Of a DNA stretch of 64,000 nt, positions 16,607-24,146 are shown piece after piece. Source of the stretch: LMUY01 sp965199105 (GTDB taxonomy: Bacteria; Pseudomonadota; Alphaproteobacteria; Acetobacterales; Acetobacteraceae); assembly GCA_965199105.1 (NCBI GenBank), contig CBDAQO010000002.1:2356001-2420000 (forward strand). The letters are read 5' to 3'. The notes beneath the pieces were generated by a model. That model was not told the DNA's origin. It saw only the letters and a list, made by a program, of their open reading frames with translations, and did no database searches. The stretch's first letter is position 1; every line of letters begins with the position of its first letter. The translations under genes were made by a program, and so were the position numbers.

Positions 16607-17397
16607 GCGGGTGGCCCGGGCAGGCGCGCCATCAGGCCGGCGAGCAGTGCGGCCACGGCGGCGGGCTGTTCCAGCGGTCCGAGGTGGCCGGTGGGGAGGG
16701 TGGCGAAGGTGGCGCCGGGGATGGCTTCGGCGATCGCCTGGGCGGCGGACGGGGGGGTTGCAGCGTCGGACGTGCCGGCCACCACCAGGGTGGGCAGGGC
16801 GATGCTGGGCAGGCGGGCGGTGATGTCGAAGGTGGTGAGGGCGGCGGCGCAGGCGGCGTAGCCCTGGGTGTTCTGGCGGGCGAGGCGGGCGCGGCTGGTG
16901 GCGACGGCGGGCGGGTTGGCGCGCAGGGTGTCGCGGGGGAACCAGTGGGCGAGGATCAACTCGGCCATGTCGGGGACGCCGGCGCGGCGGATGGCGACCA
17001 CGCGCTCGGCCCAGGGTTCACGGTCCATGGCGGCGGTGCTGTTGCAGACGGCGAGGGCGCGCAGGCGGTTGGGGTAGTCGAGCGCCATCTGCATGGCCAC
17101 GATTCCGCCCATGGAGACGCCGGCGACGGCGGCTTGCGGCACTTCGGCGGCGTTCAGCACCGAGAGGGCGTCGGCCACCAGGTCGGCCAGGGTGTAGTCG
17201 CCGGGGGGTGCGTCCGAGGCGCCGTGGCCGCGGGCGTCTGGCCGGAGCAGGTGGTAGCGGTCGGCCAGGCAGGCGACCACGCCGTCCCACAGGATGTGGT
17301 CGCTGCCGAGCGAGTGCAGCAGCAACAGGGCGGGCTGCGCCGGGTCGCCGTCGGTGCGCCAGAACAGCTTGGCGCCGTCGCGGGTGAGCCAGGGCAT
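16603..17397 (-). CDS. Alpha/beta hydrolase, 3-oxoadipate enol-lactonase-like
   Basis: 264 residues from the ATG at 17397. Nucleophile elbow GVSMGG, LLLHSLGSDHILWDGV, RPDARGHGASDAP, acid residue in VVAGTSDAATPP and catalytic His in LPTGHLGPLEQPA. The pattern resembles PcaD, but no other beta-ketoadipate genes are nearby, so the substrate is uncertain. First gene of the hydrolase / heptosyltransferase / hisA unit, all joined by four-base overlaps, and divergent from the aldose epimerase (121-base gap). Confidence 0.87.
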   Translation of the reverse strand: MPWLTRDGAKLFWRTDGDPAQPALLLLHSLGSDHILWDGVVACLADRYHLLRPDARGHGASDAPPGDYTLADLVADALSVLNAAEVPQAAVAGVSMGGIVAMQMALDYPNRLRALAVCNSTAAMDREPWAERVVAIRRAGVPDMAELILAHWFPRDTLRANPPAVATSRARLARQNTQGYAACAAALTTFDITARLPSIALPTLVVAGTSDAATPPSAAQAIAEAIPGATFATLPTGHLGPLEQPAAVAALLAGLMARLPGPPA

Positions 17398-17518
17398 CAG
17401 GGCCGTCCGGAGTGGCGGGGGACACGCATTTGCGGCGGTATAGCCGTTGCCGGAACGCGTTGCTACGGTGTGGGCGGGCCAGCGCGGCGGGCTGGCGCGA
17501 ACCGGGTGGGGGGACTGC

Positions 17519-18409
17519 ATGACGCTCGAACTTGCGGCGGGAGACGCGCGGCTGCTGCTGTGCCCGGCGATTGGCGGGGCGATCGGCGGCTGGACTTGGC
17601 GGGGGCAGCCGGTGTTGCGGCCGACCTCGGCCGAGGCGCTGGCGGGGAACAACTCGCGGCTGCTGTCCTGCTTTCCGCTGATCCCGTTTTCCAACCGGAT
17701 CGCCTGGGGGCGGTTCAGCTTTGGCGGCGAGAGCTTCCAGCTCGACCGCAACTTCGGCGACCATCCGCACACCATTCATGGCAACGCGTGGCAGCGGGCG
17801 TGGGAGGTGGCGCAGGCGAGTGCGGATGCGGCCGAGCTGGTGCTGCACCATGACCCGGCGACCGACACCGGCAGCCATTGGCCGTATCGCTACACGTCGA
17901 CGCTGCACTACGCGTTGCGGCCAGACGGGCTGGTGGTGACGATCGGGTTCACCAACACCGACGCGCGGGCGCAGCCGGTTGGGCTTGGGCTGCACCCGTA
18001 CCAGCCGCGCACGCCGCTGACGGCGATTGCGCTGCACGCCGGGTCAGTGTGGCAGACGGGGGCGGACTCGCTGCCGGATGCGCGGTTGCCGGTGGAGGGG
18101 GCTTGGAGCTTCGACCCGGGGCACGTGATCGGGCCGGTGCCGCTGGACAATTGCTACACCGACTGGCCGGGGCGGGCGGAGATCACCCGGCCGGAGCACG
18201 GGCTGCGGCTGGTGATCATGGCGGACGACATCTTCCGCTTCGTGGTGGTGTACACGCCAGCGGGCAAGCCGCATTTCGCGGTGGAGCCGGCCAGCAACAT
18301 GACCGACGCGGTGAACCACATGGCGACGGTGCCGGACCATGGCCTGCGGGTGTTGCAGCCGGGGGATGTGTTGCGGCGGCAGGTTCGGTTTGCGGTGGAG
18401 GCGGTTTAG
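17519..18409 (+). CDS. Aldose 1-epimerase family protein
   Basis: 296 residues from the ATG at 17519; the upstream in-frame extension is not family-like. Galactose mutarotase fold with FPLIPFSNRIAWGRFSFGG, catalytic histidines in DHPHTIHGNAW and GLGLHPY, and the acidic residue in HFAVEPASNMTDA. Interconverts alpha and beta anomers of an aldose. Ends four bases into the convergent gene that follows. Confidence 0.92.
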   Translation: MTLELAAGDARLLLCPAIGGAIGGWTWRGQPVLRPTSAEALAGNNSRLLSCFPLIPFSNRIAWGRFSFGGESFQLDRNFGDHPHTIHGNAWQRAWEVAQASADAAELVLHHDPATDTGSHWPYRYTSTLHYALRPDGLVVTIGFTNTDARAQPVGLGLHPYQPRTPLTAIALHAGSVWQTGADSLPDARLPVEGAWSFDPGHVIGPVPLDNCYTDWPGRAEITRPEHGLRLVIMADDIFRFVVVYTPAGKPHFAVEPASNMTDAVNHMATVPDHGLRVLQPGDVLRRQVRFAVEAV

Positions 18410-19257
18410 GGCGGCTGCGGGCGGGAGGCGGCGGCGGACCGGCGCCTGGGTGGGGGGGTGCCGGGTTGTCGGTCGAGGGGCTGGGACGGCTGGGGCGGGG
18501 TGAGGAGCGTTTGGGCGTTGCGAAGGCGGATTTTTGCGGCTTTCGCAGCCTCACCCCGCCCTCTTCCGCCCGCGGGAGAGGGCGACGACGGCGGTTGGGC
18601 TGGAGGTTCGTGAGGGGGTTGGGGCTTGGTGGTGAGGCCGAGGTCGCGGCAGATGCTGTGGATGACGGCTTCGACCGGGAGGGTGTGGATCGCTTCGGCG
18701 AGACCCTGGGTGTCGAGGCGTTCGGCGAGGTCGTCGAACAGGCGCTCGGCGGTTTCGGTGTCGGACTCCCGGGTGATGGCTTCGGCGACGCTGCGGGCGA
18801 CGTGGCGGCGCACCATGGCGAGGCGGTCGTCTGGGGCGAGATCGTCGGGGGCGATGTCGTCATTGGGGGCGGCGTTGGGGGTGCGGCGGGGCCAGCCGGC
18901 TTGCAGGCGCTTGGTGAGGGCGACGGTGCGGCGGAGGGAGCGGGCGAGGCGGTCCATGGCGCGGGCGAGGGCTTCGACGCGCGGGGCGGCTTGGGCGAGG
19001 GCGGTGGCGGCGGTGTCGAGGTCGAGCCCGGCTTGGACGGCTTCGGCGAGGGAGCCTGGGGTTTGGCTGGGACGGCGGTTTGGCATGGGGAGGCAGTGTG
19101 GGGCGGGGAGGCAGGTGGGGGCGGGGAGGCAGGTGGTTGCGGCTTCGGCGGCGGCTTGCTCGAGCTCCATCATGCGGGTGACGACGGTTGCGGCGCGTAG
19201 CCCGAGGGCGGCGAGGGCGGCGAGGGTTGCGTCGGGCTGGAGGGCTGGGGCGTCCAT
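18406..19257 (-). CDS. Hypothetical protein, Ala/Pro/Arg-rich
   Basis: 283 residues. A central helical stretch looks like a genuine protein (RHVARSVAEAITRESDTETA, then LFDDLAERLDTQGLAEAIHT), flanked by low-complexity Ala- and Pro-rich ends and a short repeat TCLPAPTCLPAPHCLP near residue 45. The C-terminal part is encoded by an intergenic-type repeat (18550-18583), suggesting the frame was extended by repeat insertion. No recognised domain; possibly a family-restricted DNA-associated protein, but that is a guess. Confidence 0.55.
   Translation of the reverse strand: MDAPALQPDATLAALAALGLRAATVVTRMMELEQAAAEAATTCLPAPTCLPAPHCLPMPNRRPSQTPGSLAEAVQAGLDLDTAATALAQAAPRVEALARAMDRLARSLRRTVALTKRLQAGWPRRTPNAAPNDDIAPDDLAPDDRLAMVRRHVARSVAEAITRESDTETAERLFDDLAERLDTQGLAEAIHTLPVEAVIHSICRDLGLTTKPQPPHEPPAQPPSSPSPAGGRGRGEAAKAAKIRLRNAQTLLTPPQPSQPLDRQPGTPPPRRRSAAASRPQPP
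18550..18583. repeat. CTCACCC...GGGAGAGGG palindromic repeat, copy 1
   Basis: CTCACCCCGCCCTCTTCC followed by an imperfect complementary arm GGGAGAGGG. Related copies lie at 19767-19801 and 26017-26047. This copy is inside the 3' end of a predicted coding region. Confidence 0.7.
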
Positions 19258-19305
19258 GGCGGGGAGAGGGGCATACGGGGTGGGGGAGTTTCAAGGGGAT
19301 TTGGC

Positions 19306-19707
19306 GTGCTGTTGAGGCGGCTGGTGCTTGCGACGGTTGGGACGATGCTTGCCGCGTCCTGTGCTGCGCCCGACCCGACGGCGGCTTGGAGCAAAGCCGA
19401 AATCTGCAAGATCCGGTATACGGACAAGGGGATCAATCGGCTGGCTATGGAGATGACGGTCAGCAACAATGGCGGGGGCTGTGGTCGGACCACGCGAAAT
19501 CCGAACCGTTTCTTGAGCAACAGGGCGGTATTTGAACAGCCGGCGCATGGGAGTGTGGAGACGGCGCTAATACCGGGTAATTTCAGCGGCGACCACTATG
19601 TTCCGCAGCCGGGGTATGAGGGGGCTGACCATTTCGTCGTGATTTCTAGCGATGTGCAATACACTTATAGCGTGAAGGTGGTGAGTATTGGGGCAAGCTC
19701 GCCTTGA
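19306..19707 (+). CDS. Putative lipoprotein, function unknown
   Basis: 133 residues, GTG start with AAGGGGA about seven bases upstream. N-terminal signal with a lipobox-like LAASC; the mature protein has a conserved-looking core (CKIRYTDKGINRLAMEMTVS, then QPAHGSVETALIPGNFSG and QPGYEGADHFVV). The PxHGxV and PGYxGxDxF pattern is reminiscent of cadherin-like or Ig-like surface domains. Codon usage is less GC-rich than that of neighbours. Followed by a repeat-derived terminator-like hairpin. Confidence 0.72.
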   Translation: MLLRRLVLATVGTMLAASCAAPDPTAAWSKAEICKIRYTDKGINRLAMEMTVSNNGGGCGRTTRNPNRFLSNRAVFEQPAHGSVETALIPGNFSGDHYVPQPGYEGADHFVVISSDVQYTYSVKVVSIGASSP

Positions 19708-19766
19708 TTGGTCAGGCTGCTGCTTGGCCGTTCTGAAATCTTGGGCGGCTCACGGCGGCAACATCC

Positions 19767-19801
19767 CTCACCCAACCCTCTCCCAGAGGGAGAGGGCTTT
19801 T
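19767..19801 (+). repeat. CTCACCC...GGGAGAGGG palindromic repeat, copy 2 (terminator-like)
   Basis: Perfect 9-base stem CCCTCTCCC / GGGAGAGGG with loop AGA at 19776-19796, followed by CTTTT. It lies 60 bases after the lipoprotein stop, so it probably terminates that transcript. The leader CTCACCCAA is shared with the copies at 18550 and 26017. Confidence 0.75.
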
Positions 19802-19986
19802 AAGCGGCAACGATGGTGCGCGGCGGCGGCTTGGTGGTGCTCGGAGGATGGGCGCGTCGTGGTGGTTGCGGGCAGCGCTGCTAGCGAGGTGGCGTGACCG
19901 TCCTGCGAAGCTGCGTTTGTGGTGGGTGCGGAACGGGGCTAGTTAGGCCGGGTCAGAGTTGCTCGCTTGGGAGGATGATCGGGTCC

Positions 19987-20448
19987 ATGCTTACTTTTGG
20001 TGCGGAGCGGGTTCAGGACGCGGCGATCCTGGTGGCGCGTGTCCTGCTGGTGGTGCTGTTCGTGCTGTTTGGCTGGGACAAGCTGACCCATTACGACGTG
20101 ACCGCGGGGTTCATGGCGCAGACCGGGCTGCCGATGCCGGGGGTGACGGCGGTGGTGGTGATCGTGCTGGAGTTCTTCGTCGGGCTGGCGGTGGCGTTTG
20201 GGGTGGCGACGCGGCCGTTGGCGCTGCTGCTGGCGGTTTATACGTTGGGCACGGGGCTGGTGGCGCATCATTACTGGGACATGACGGGGGCGGCGGTGCG
20301 CGCCAACGAGATCAATTTCTATAAGAATGTGAGTATCGTGGCGGGGTTCTTGCTGCTGTATGTGACGGGTGCGGGGCGGTATTCGGTGGATGCGGCGTTG
20401 CTGGCGCGGCGGGGTGGGGCGTCCAGAATTGGGCTGCGGTCGGCGTGA
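19987..20448 (+). CDS. DoxX-family membrane protein
   Basis: 153 residues from the ATG at 19987; an ATG at 19975 is in frame but lies directly on the GGGAGG ribosome site. Four transmembrane helices; DoxX signatures VARVLLVVLFVLFGWDKLTH and LEFFVGLAVAFGVATRPLAL, ending NEINFYKNVSIVAGFLLLY. Inner-membrane protein of the DoxX/SURF4 family, linked to redox or thiosulfate metabolism in a few species; role here unknown. Confidence 0.88.
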   Translation: MLTFGAERVQDAAILVARVLLVVLFVLFGWDKLTHYDVTAGFMAQTGLPMPGVTAVVVIVLEFFVGLAVAFGVATRPLALLLAVYTLGTGLVAHHYWDMTGAAVRANEINFYKNVSIVAGFLLLYVTGAGRYSVDAALLARRGGASRIGLRSA

Positions 20449-20901
20449 GTCTTTGGTCTGCTGGCCGATACTTGCGGTGTGCTGGCTGTGCCCCGTCGGC
20501 TTGGGTTTAGGTTGACGCCTGATCCGTCATGGTCGGCTGTGATGGGAGCGCACGTCAGACATCTCACTGGCGTGCGTGATACCAGGGCGAAGCCGCCGCC
20601 TCCGCCTTTTTGATCCAGGGTTCTTTGCAATGACCATACTGGTGAGACTTGGTCGGAGAGAGGCTTCGACGACGGACCTCTTCTCGGTCGTGCTCCGCGG
20701 CAGCGTGTGGGGGTGTGCGCACAGATTGTCGCGGACTGCTCCGTGGCGGATGATTTCGGGAGAGCCAATGCTGGTAGCAATGACGCTGGCTTAGCCTGGT
20801 TGCCGTCGCGGTGTTTGATCGCGTGCAGGATCGCCGCTCCGACAAGGCGTAGTCACCCCACCCCTTGTCGCTCGGCGCTTCGAACCTGGCTCGATACGCA
20901 T

Positions 20902-20953
20902 CTAGGGCAGCATCCGAGCAATCGGAGTCGCTTCGCGATCCGAGGGCTCGGAT
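20902..20953. repeat. CTAG-bounded 52-base hairpin repeat, copy 1
   Basis: Matches 50392-50443 over 52 bases with about two differences. Outer arms ATCCGAGC / GCTCGGAT are perfectly complementary; inner arms TCGGA-TCGC / GCGA-TCCGA pair with one bulge around a TTC loop. In this copy the extra flanking arms of copy 2 are not conserved. Confidence 0.85.
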
Positions 20954-20954
20954 C

Positions 20955-21144
20955 GCCTCGTAACGGGGAGTGGGTCTAGGATGGGCTTGGCATGGATGCC
21001 TGGGATAGCCGTCGAGCCGACATGGTATACCGTGAGCAGGCATGGACCCATCGCAACCAGTAAAGCCTGGGCCTCGGCGGCGGTGCTGTCCGCTGCGTCG
21101 GATCGTGGTCCAGCAGTTCGACTGTTATCGGGGGCGGCATGCAT
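20955..21144 (-). pseudogene. GrpB/UPF0157-family fragment
   Basis: A minus-strand reading carries VYHVGSTAIPGIHAKPILD, the hallmark of the GrpB family (a nucleotidyltransferase-like fold; usual form EHxGSTAVPGLxAKPIID). Only about 40 residues match; the rest of the ~170-residue domain is missing and the frame runs into the hairpin repeat. Interpreted as a decayed fragment. Confidence 0.65.
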
Positions 21145-21374
21145 CGGCCTCGGATGAGCTGGTCAGCACTGGTCTAGCGAAACTGGCGCCGCTCCGGCAG
21201 GCTACGTCTGTCGAGGACTGGTTTTGGTCGGAGGCTGGTGGGGCGGGTGAACGGATGTGGTGGGGGAGCGGACGGTCTGATTTGAGGGTGATTTCTGGCT
21301 GAAGCGGATCGTGCCTGACAATGAGGCTAATAAGGCTGTTATGATCTGCAACGTCCGTTTCGGTTCGTAACGCC

Positions 21375-21410
21375 TTTTGTGTATGATAAAGGAGGTTATC
21401 ATACACAAAA
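21375..21410. promoter_or_regulatory. Perfect 15-base palindrome with a Shine-Dalgarno loop
   Basis: Left arm TTTTGTGTATGATAA (21375-21389), loop AGGAGG (21390-21395), right arm TTATCATACACAAAA (21396-21410). Arms are exactly complementary. The loop is a consensus ribosome-binding site, and the left arm contains TATGAT, a possible -10 box. The nuclease-like gene starts at 21426. It could be an operator for a dimeric repressor, an mRNA switch, or both. Confidence 0.75.
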
Positions 21411-21425
21411 TTGACGTGAGGCAGG

Positions 21426-21980
21426 GTGGACGCATTTGAGCAGCTAGTGGCTGAGATTTTGTGGATGGAAGGCTTTTGGGTTCGCACCTCGGTGAAGGTC
21501 GATTTGACCAAGGAAGAAAAGCGCGCCATCGGTCGGCCGTCGGCACCTCGCTGGGAGTTGGACATCGTCGCCTATAGCGGCCGGGACAATCGCTTGCTGG
21601 TCGTCGAATGCAAAAGCTACCTCGACTCTCGGGGCGTCGTGTTCAGTGGCTTCGACGGAAGCCAGAAAGACGGTTCGGATCGCTACAAGCTGTTCAACGA
21701 TGACACGCTGCGCCGGGTTGTCTTCGACCGGCTGCGTTTGCAGTTTGCTGAATCCGGCGCTTGTGGGAACAACGCTGCCGTGCAGCTCTGCCTGGCTTGC
21801 GGAAGGATCGCTTCCGAGATCGACCGATCCGGCCTGAGGGCGCATTTTGCAGCGAAGCAATGGGAGCTGTGGGACGAGCCTTGGCTGCGCGAACGCCTGC
21901 GCACCATGGCGAAGCGTGGTTATGAGAATCAGGTATCCGCTGTTGTCGCCAAGCTGCTGCTGCGGGGAGAGGTGGCATGA
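21426..21980 (+). CDS. PD-(D/E)XK nuclease-like protein
   Basis: 184 residues from a GTG at 21426 with GAGGCAGG just upstream. The core WELDIVAYSG followed by LLVVECKSY gives Asp46, Glu61 and Lys63 in the D-x(n)-ExK arrangement of restriction-endonuclease-like folds; an N-terminal glutamate (Glu5 or Glu10) may complete the site. Such proteins include Mrr-type nucleases, repair nucleases and mobile-element accessory factors. The stop overlaps the integrase start as ATGA, so the two are translationally coupled. GC is lower than in the core genome. Nuclease activity is inferred from the motif only. Confidence 0.75.
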   Translation: MDAFEQLVAEILWMEGFWVRTSVKVDLTKEEKRAIGRPSAPRWELDIVAYSGRDNRLLVVECKSYLDSRGVVFSGFDGSQKDGSDRYKLFNDDTLRRVVFDRLRLQFAESGACGNNAAVQLCLACGRIASEIDRSGLRAHFAAKQWELWDEPWLRERLRTMAKRGYENQVSAVVAKLLLRGEVA

Positions 21981-22555
21981 CCCTGACCAATCTAACAGCC
22001 GTCACTGGCGAACTACCCGCAATCCCGCCGGGTGCTGTCGTTCCGGCCATTGTCGCCGCGCAAGGTGACGCCGCGGGTTGGCGCTATTTGGAGTTTTTCG
22101 CGGTCTCGATCCGCAATTCGAATTCCCGCGTTGCCTATGGCCGCGCCACCTCGGCCTTCTTCGGCTGGTGCGAAAGTCTGGGGCTGGCGCTGCGGGGCAT
22201 TCAGCCGGTTCATGTTGCTGCTTGGATCGAGGAACTGGGTAGGGAAGGGCGCTCGGCCCCGACCGTGAAGCAGCACTTGGCGGCGGTGCGGATGCTGTTT
22301 GATTGGCTGGTGGTCGGCCAAGTGGTGCCGCACAACGCAGCCGCCGCCGTGCGCGGGCCGAAACACAGCATGGGCACCGGCAAAACCAATATGCCGAGCC
22401 GCGACGAGGCCAAGGCGCTGATCGCTGCGATCAAGACGGACAGCCTAATCGGCCTGCGCGATCGGGCGCTGATCGGCATGATGCTCTTTACCTTCTCCCG
22501 CATCGGCGCTGTCACTGGGATGCGAGTGAGCGACTATTACCCGGTCGGCGGATAA
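21977..22555 (+). pseudogene. Tyrosine recombinase/integrase, C-terminally truncated
   Basis: 192 residues. The N-terminal core-binding (SAM-like) domain is complete (VAYGRATSAFFGWCESLGL, PTVKQHLAAVRMLFDWLV). The catalytic domain starts normally (GLRDRALIGMMLFTFSRIGA, with catalytic Arg175) but ends at YYPVGG. The Lys, HxxR and nucleophilic Tyr regions are absent. The stop falls where GC drops sharply, eight bases before the next gene, suggesting that inserted DNA cut the gene. As written it cannot recombine DNA. Confidence 0.85.
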
Positions 22556-22563
22556 TACTCTTT

Positions 22564-23550
22564 ATGTCTCAACGGATTACCTTTCATTTTGAAGGCTCCC
22601 TTGCCGACGATCACGCTCTTAATTTTTATGAAGCCGCTCGCTTTCAATATGCCGCAGCCCGGTTGATCGTAAAACTAGAACAGTTCCGTTCTAAAGGGAG
22701 CTTTGTTCAGAAGATTACAAACAACAGCAACCAAGAAATTCTACTTCAAACTCAGCGTGATGGTTCATTTGATATTACTGTCTTGGTTCCAATACTTAAT
22801 GCTGCAAAGGACAGCTTTCTTCATGTCTCGATACCAAATTTAATGAGCTATGTTTTTGAGCGTATTATCGGAAAGACGTCCGATTCTGATGTAGCTAAAG
22901 CACTGAATACGCAGGACAAGGTCGTCGAAGAATTTGGTCGCATAAGCGAAAACAATACCGAGATACTAGGTAAAGCACTCGATATAATTGCTAAAGATCA
23001 GGATACTAAAGACAGAATGAGTAGAGAGATGACGGACGTTTTGAGTCGACGGATTGCTGAACTGACTCGTGAAAAGGAGTTACAAAGCAGTCAGGTAGAG
23101 ATTGCTCGTATAGATACGGTGAGAGAACAGCGTCTTATTGCAATGTCTGCCCCTTTGGTTAGCGAAATGGCGACGGCGTTACGCCGGAGCGCTGATACGC
23201 TCGAAGTGATATCCGACGATGACACCTCTGCGCCAAATAATATCTTATTTCTAAATAGAGCAATGGCCACGGAAATTGAATTATCAACAGTTGATAAGGA
23301 CATTACACCGATACTGGTTGATATTATTCAATATAATAAAGAAACTGGCTGGGGAAAGGCACGAATGAAGGAGGTTCAGTCTCTCCTCAGCTTTAACGTG
23401 CCGTCAGATATGAAGAGCCGTATTCAACCAATGCTACTTTCTGCTATGGACAGAGACAAGGTCTATATCCAGACTTATATTGTACGTAATAAGGTAAGAG
23501 AACCCACTCGCCTAATAATAGTAGGCATTCTCCCGTTGCCGCCAGCCTAA
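22564..23550 (+). CDS. Low-GC protein of unknown function
   Basis: 328 residues from the ATG at 22564. GC is near 42% in a 70% GC setting, a sign of recent transfer. The N-terminus RITFHFEGSLADDHALNFYE continues with AARFQYAAARLIVKLEQFRS; a mid region is rich in charged helices (SREMTDVLSRRIAELTREKE); the C-terminus resembles a small beta domain (YIQTYIVRNKVREPTRLIIV). The opening FEG..ADxH pattern resembles uncharacterised accessory-genome proteins I associate with DUF7946, but I am not certain of that name. No transmembrane segment or catalytic motif is obvious. Cargo of an inserted segment. Confidence 0.8.
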   Translation: MSQRITFHFEGSLADDHALNFYEAARFQYAAARLIVKLEQFRSKGSFVQKITNNSNQEILLQTQRDGSFDITVLVPILNAAKDSFLHVSIPNLMSYVFERIIGKTSDSDVAKALNTQDKVVEEFGRISENNTEILGKALDIIAKDQDTKDRMSREMTDVLSRRIAELTREKELQSSQVEIARIDTVREQRLIAMSAPLVSEMATALRRSADTLEVISDDDTSAPNNILFLNRAMATEIELSTVDKDITPILVDIIQYNKETGWGKARMKEVQSLLSFNVPSDMKSRIQPMLLSAMDRDKVYIQTYIVRNKVREPTRLIIVGILPLPPA

Positions 23551-23589
23551 GTTTTCAAGCCGTTTTTTCGGATTTACGAGTTTGTTAAG

Positions 23590-23611
23590 CGTGATAAACC
23601 GGATTATCACG
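23590..23611. repeat. Palindrome between convergent genes
   Basis: CGTGATAA / TTATCACG, perfectly complementary over 8 bases with loop ACCGGA. It overlaps the NUDIX stop codon and follows the low-GC gene by 40 bases. It shares the GATAA...TTATC core with the palindrome at 21375. May act as a bidirectional terminator. Confidence 0.55.
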
Positions 23612-24146
23612 TGCTAACTGATGCCAGCTTTCCGATGAAGCGGCCGAGGTGTGGGTCACTTCGGCCAAGTGGGACAGCATCGAACTTGAACCACTGCACG
23701 CTGTGGAACTCGCCCAGGTCAAAAGTCATTGGCTTTGTACGATCTAGAGAAACGACATACCACAGCGAGACATCTACGTGGCCAGAGGTAAACCCCACCG
23801 TCGTAGTGCAGGTTACCATCAGCGGTGCAGTCACAGGCGCGTCTAAGGCAACACCTAACTCTTCCACCAACTCCCGCTCTACCGTCGCGCGTGGATGCTC
23901 CCCAGGCTCCACATGTCCCCCGGCAGGTAGCCAGAGCTGCGCGTTGCGATGATCGACAAGGAGTATGTGACCGTCATCGACTAGGGCAAAATACGAGACT
24001 AGATGCTTGGACGGGGTGTCCGGTTTAACCAGACGAAACAGCTCTGCCCCTGATCGAACCCAGGTAACGGCATCTTCCAGATGACCCCGCTCGATCTCGT
24101 CATGCGGCACTATGGTCCGAAGCTCTTCAAGTATTTTTTCCCTCAT
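23607..24146 (-). CDS. NUDIX hydrolase
   Basis: 179 residues. A complete Nudix box (GGHVEPGEHPRATVERELVE plus ELGV) fits GX5EX7REUXEEXGU. The N-terminal 50 residues (HDEIERGHLEDAVTWVRSG) and the fold resemble the NUDIX proteins with a short helical lead that hydrolyse nucleoside diphosphate derivatives. Codon use is closer to the accessory patch than to the core genome. Substrate unknown. Confidence 0.92.
   Translation of the reverse strand: MREKILEELRTIVPHDEIERGHLEDAVTWVRSGAELFRLVKPDTPSKHLVSYFALVDDGHILLVDHRNAQLWLPAGGHVEPGEHPRATVERELVEELGVALDAPVTAPLMVTCTTTVGFTSGHVDVSLWYVVSLDRTKPMTFDLGEFHSVQWFKFDAVPLGRSDPHLGRFIGKLASVST

Larger units (their letters stand above)
20449..21374. other. Gene-poor stretch with relic coding traces
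   Basis: About 930 bases without an intact gene. It contains a hairpin repeat (20902-20953) and a recognisable GrpB-like relic (20955-21144, minus). A minus-strand trace near 20780-20900 (RARFEAPSDKGWGDYALSER, then after a frame change ILHAIKHRDGN) also looks like decayed protein-coding sequence that I cannot name. GC is lower than in the flanking genes. Confidence 0.6.

Noticed and set aside
20564..21043. 159-codon minus-strand open frame as a gene
   Set aside because: It crosses the hairpin repeat, has no ribosome site and only patches look like former coding sequence.
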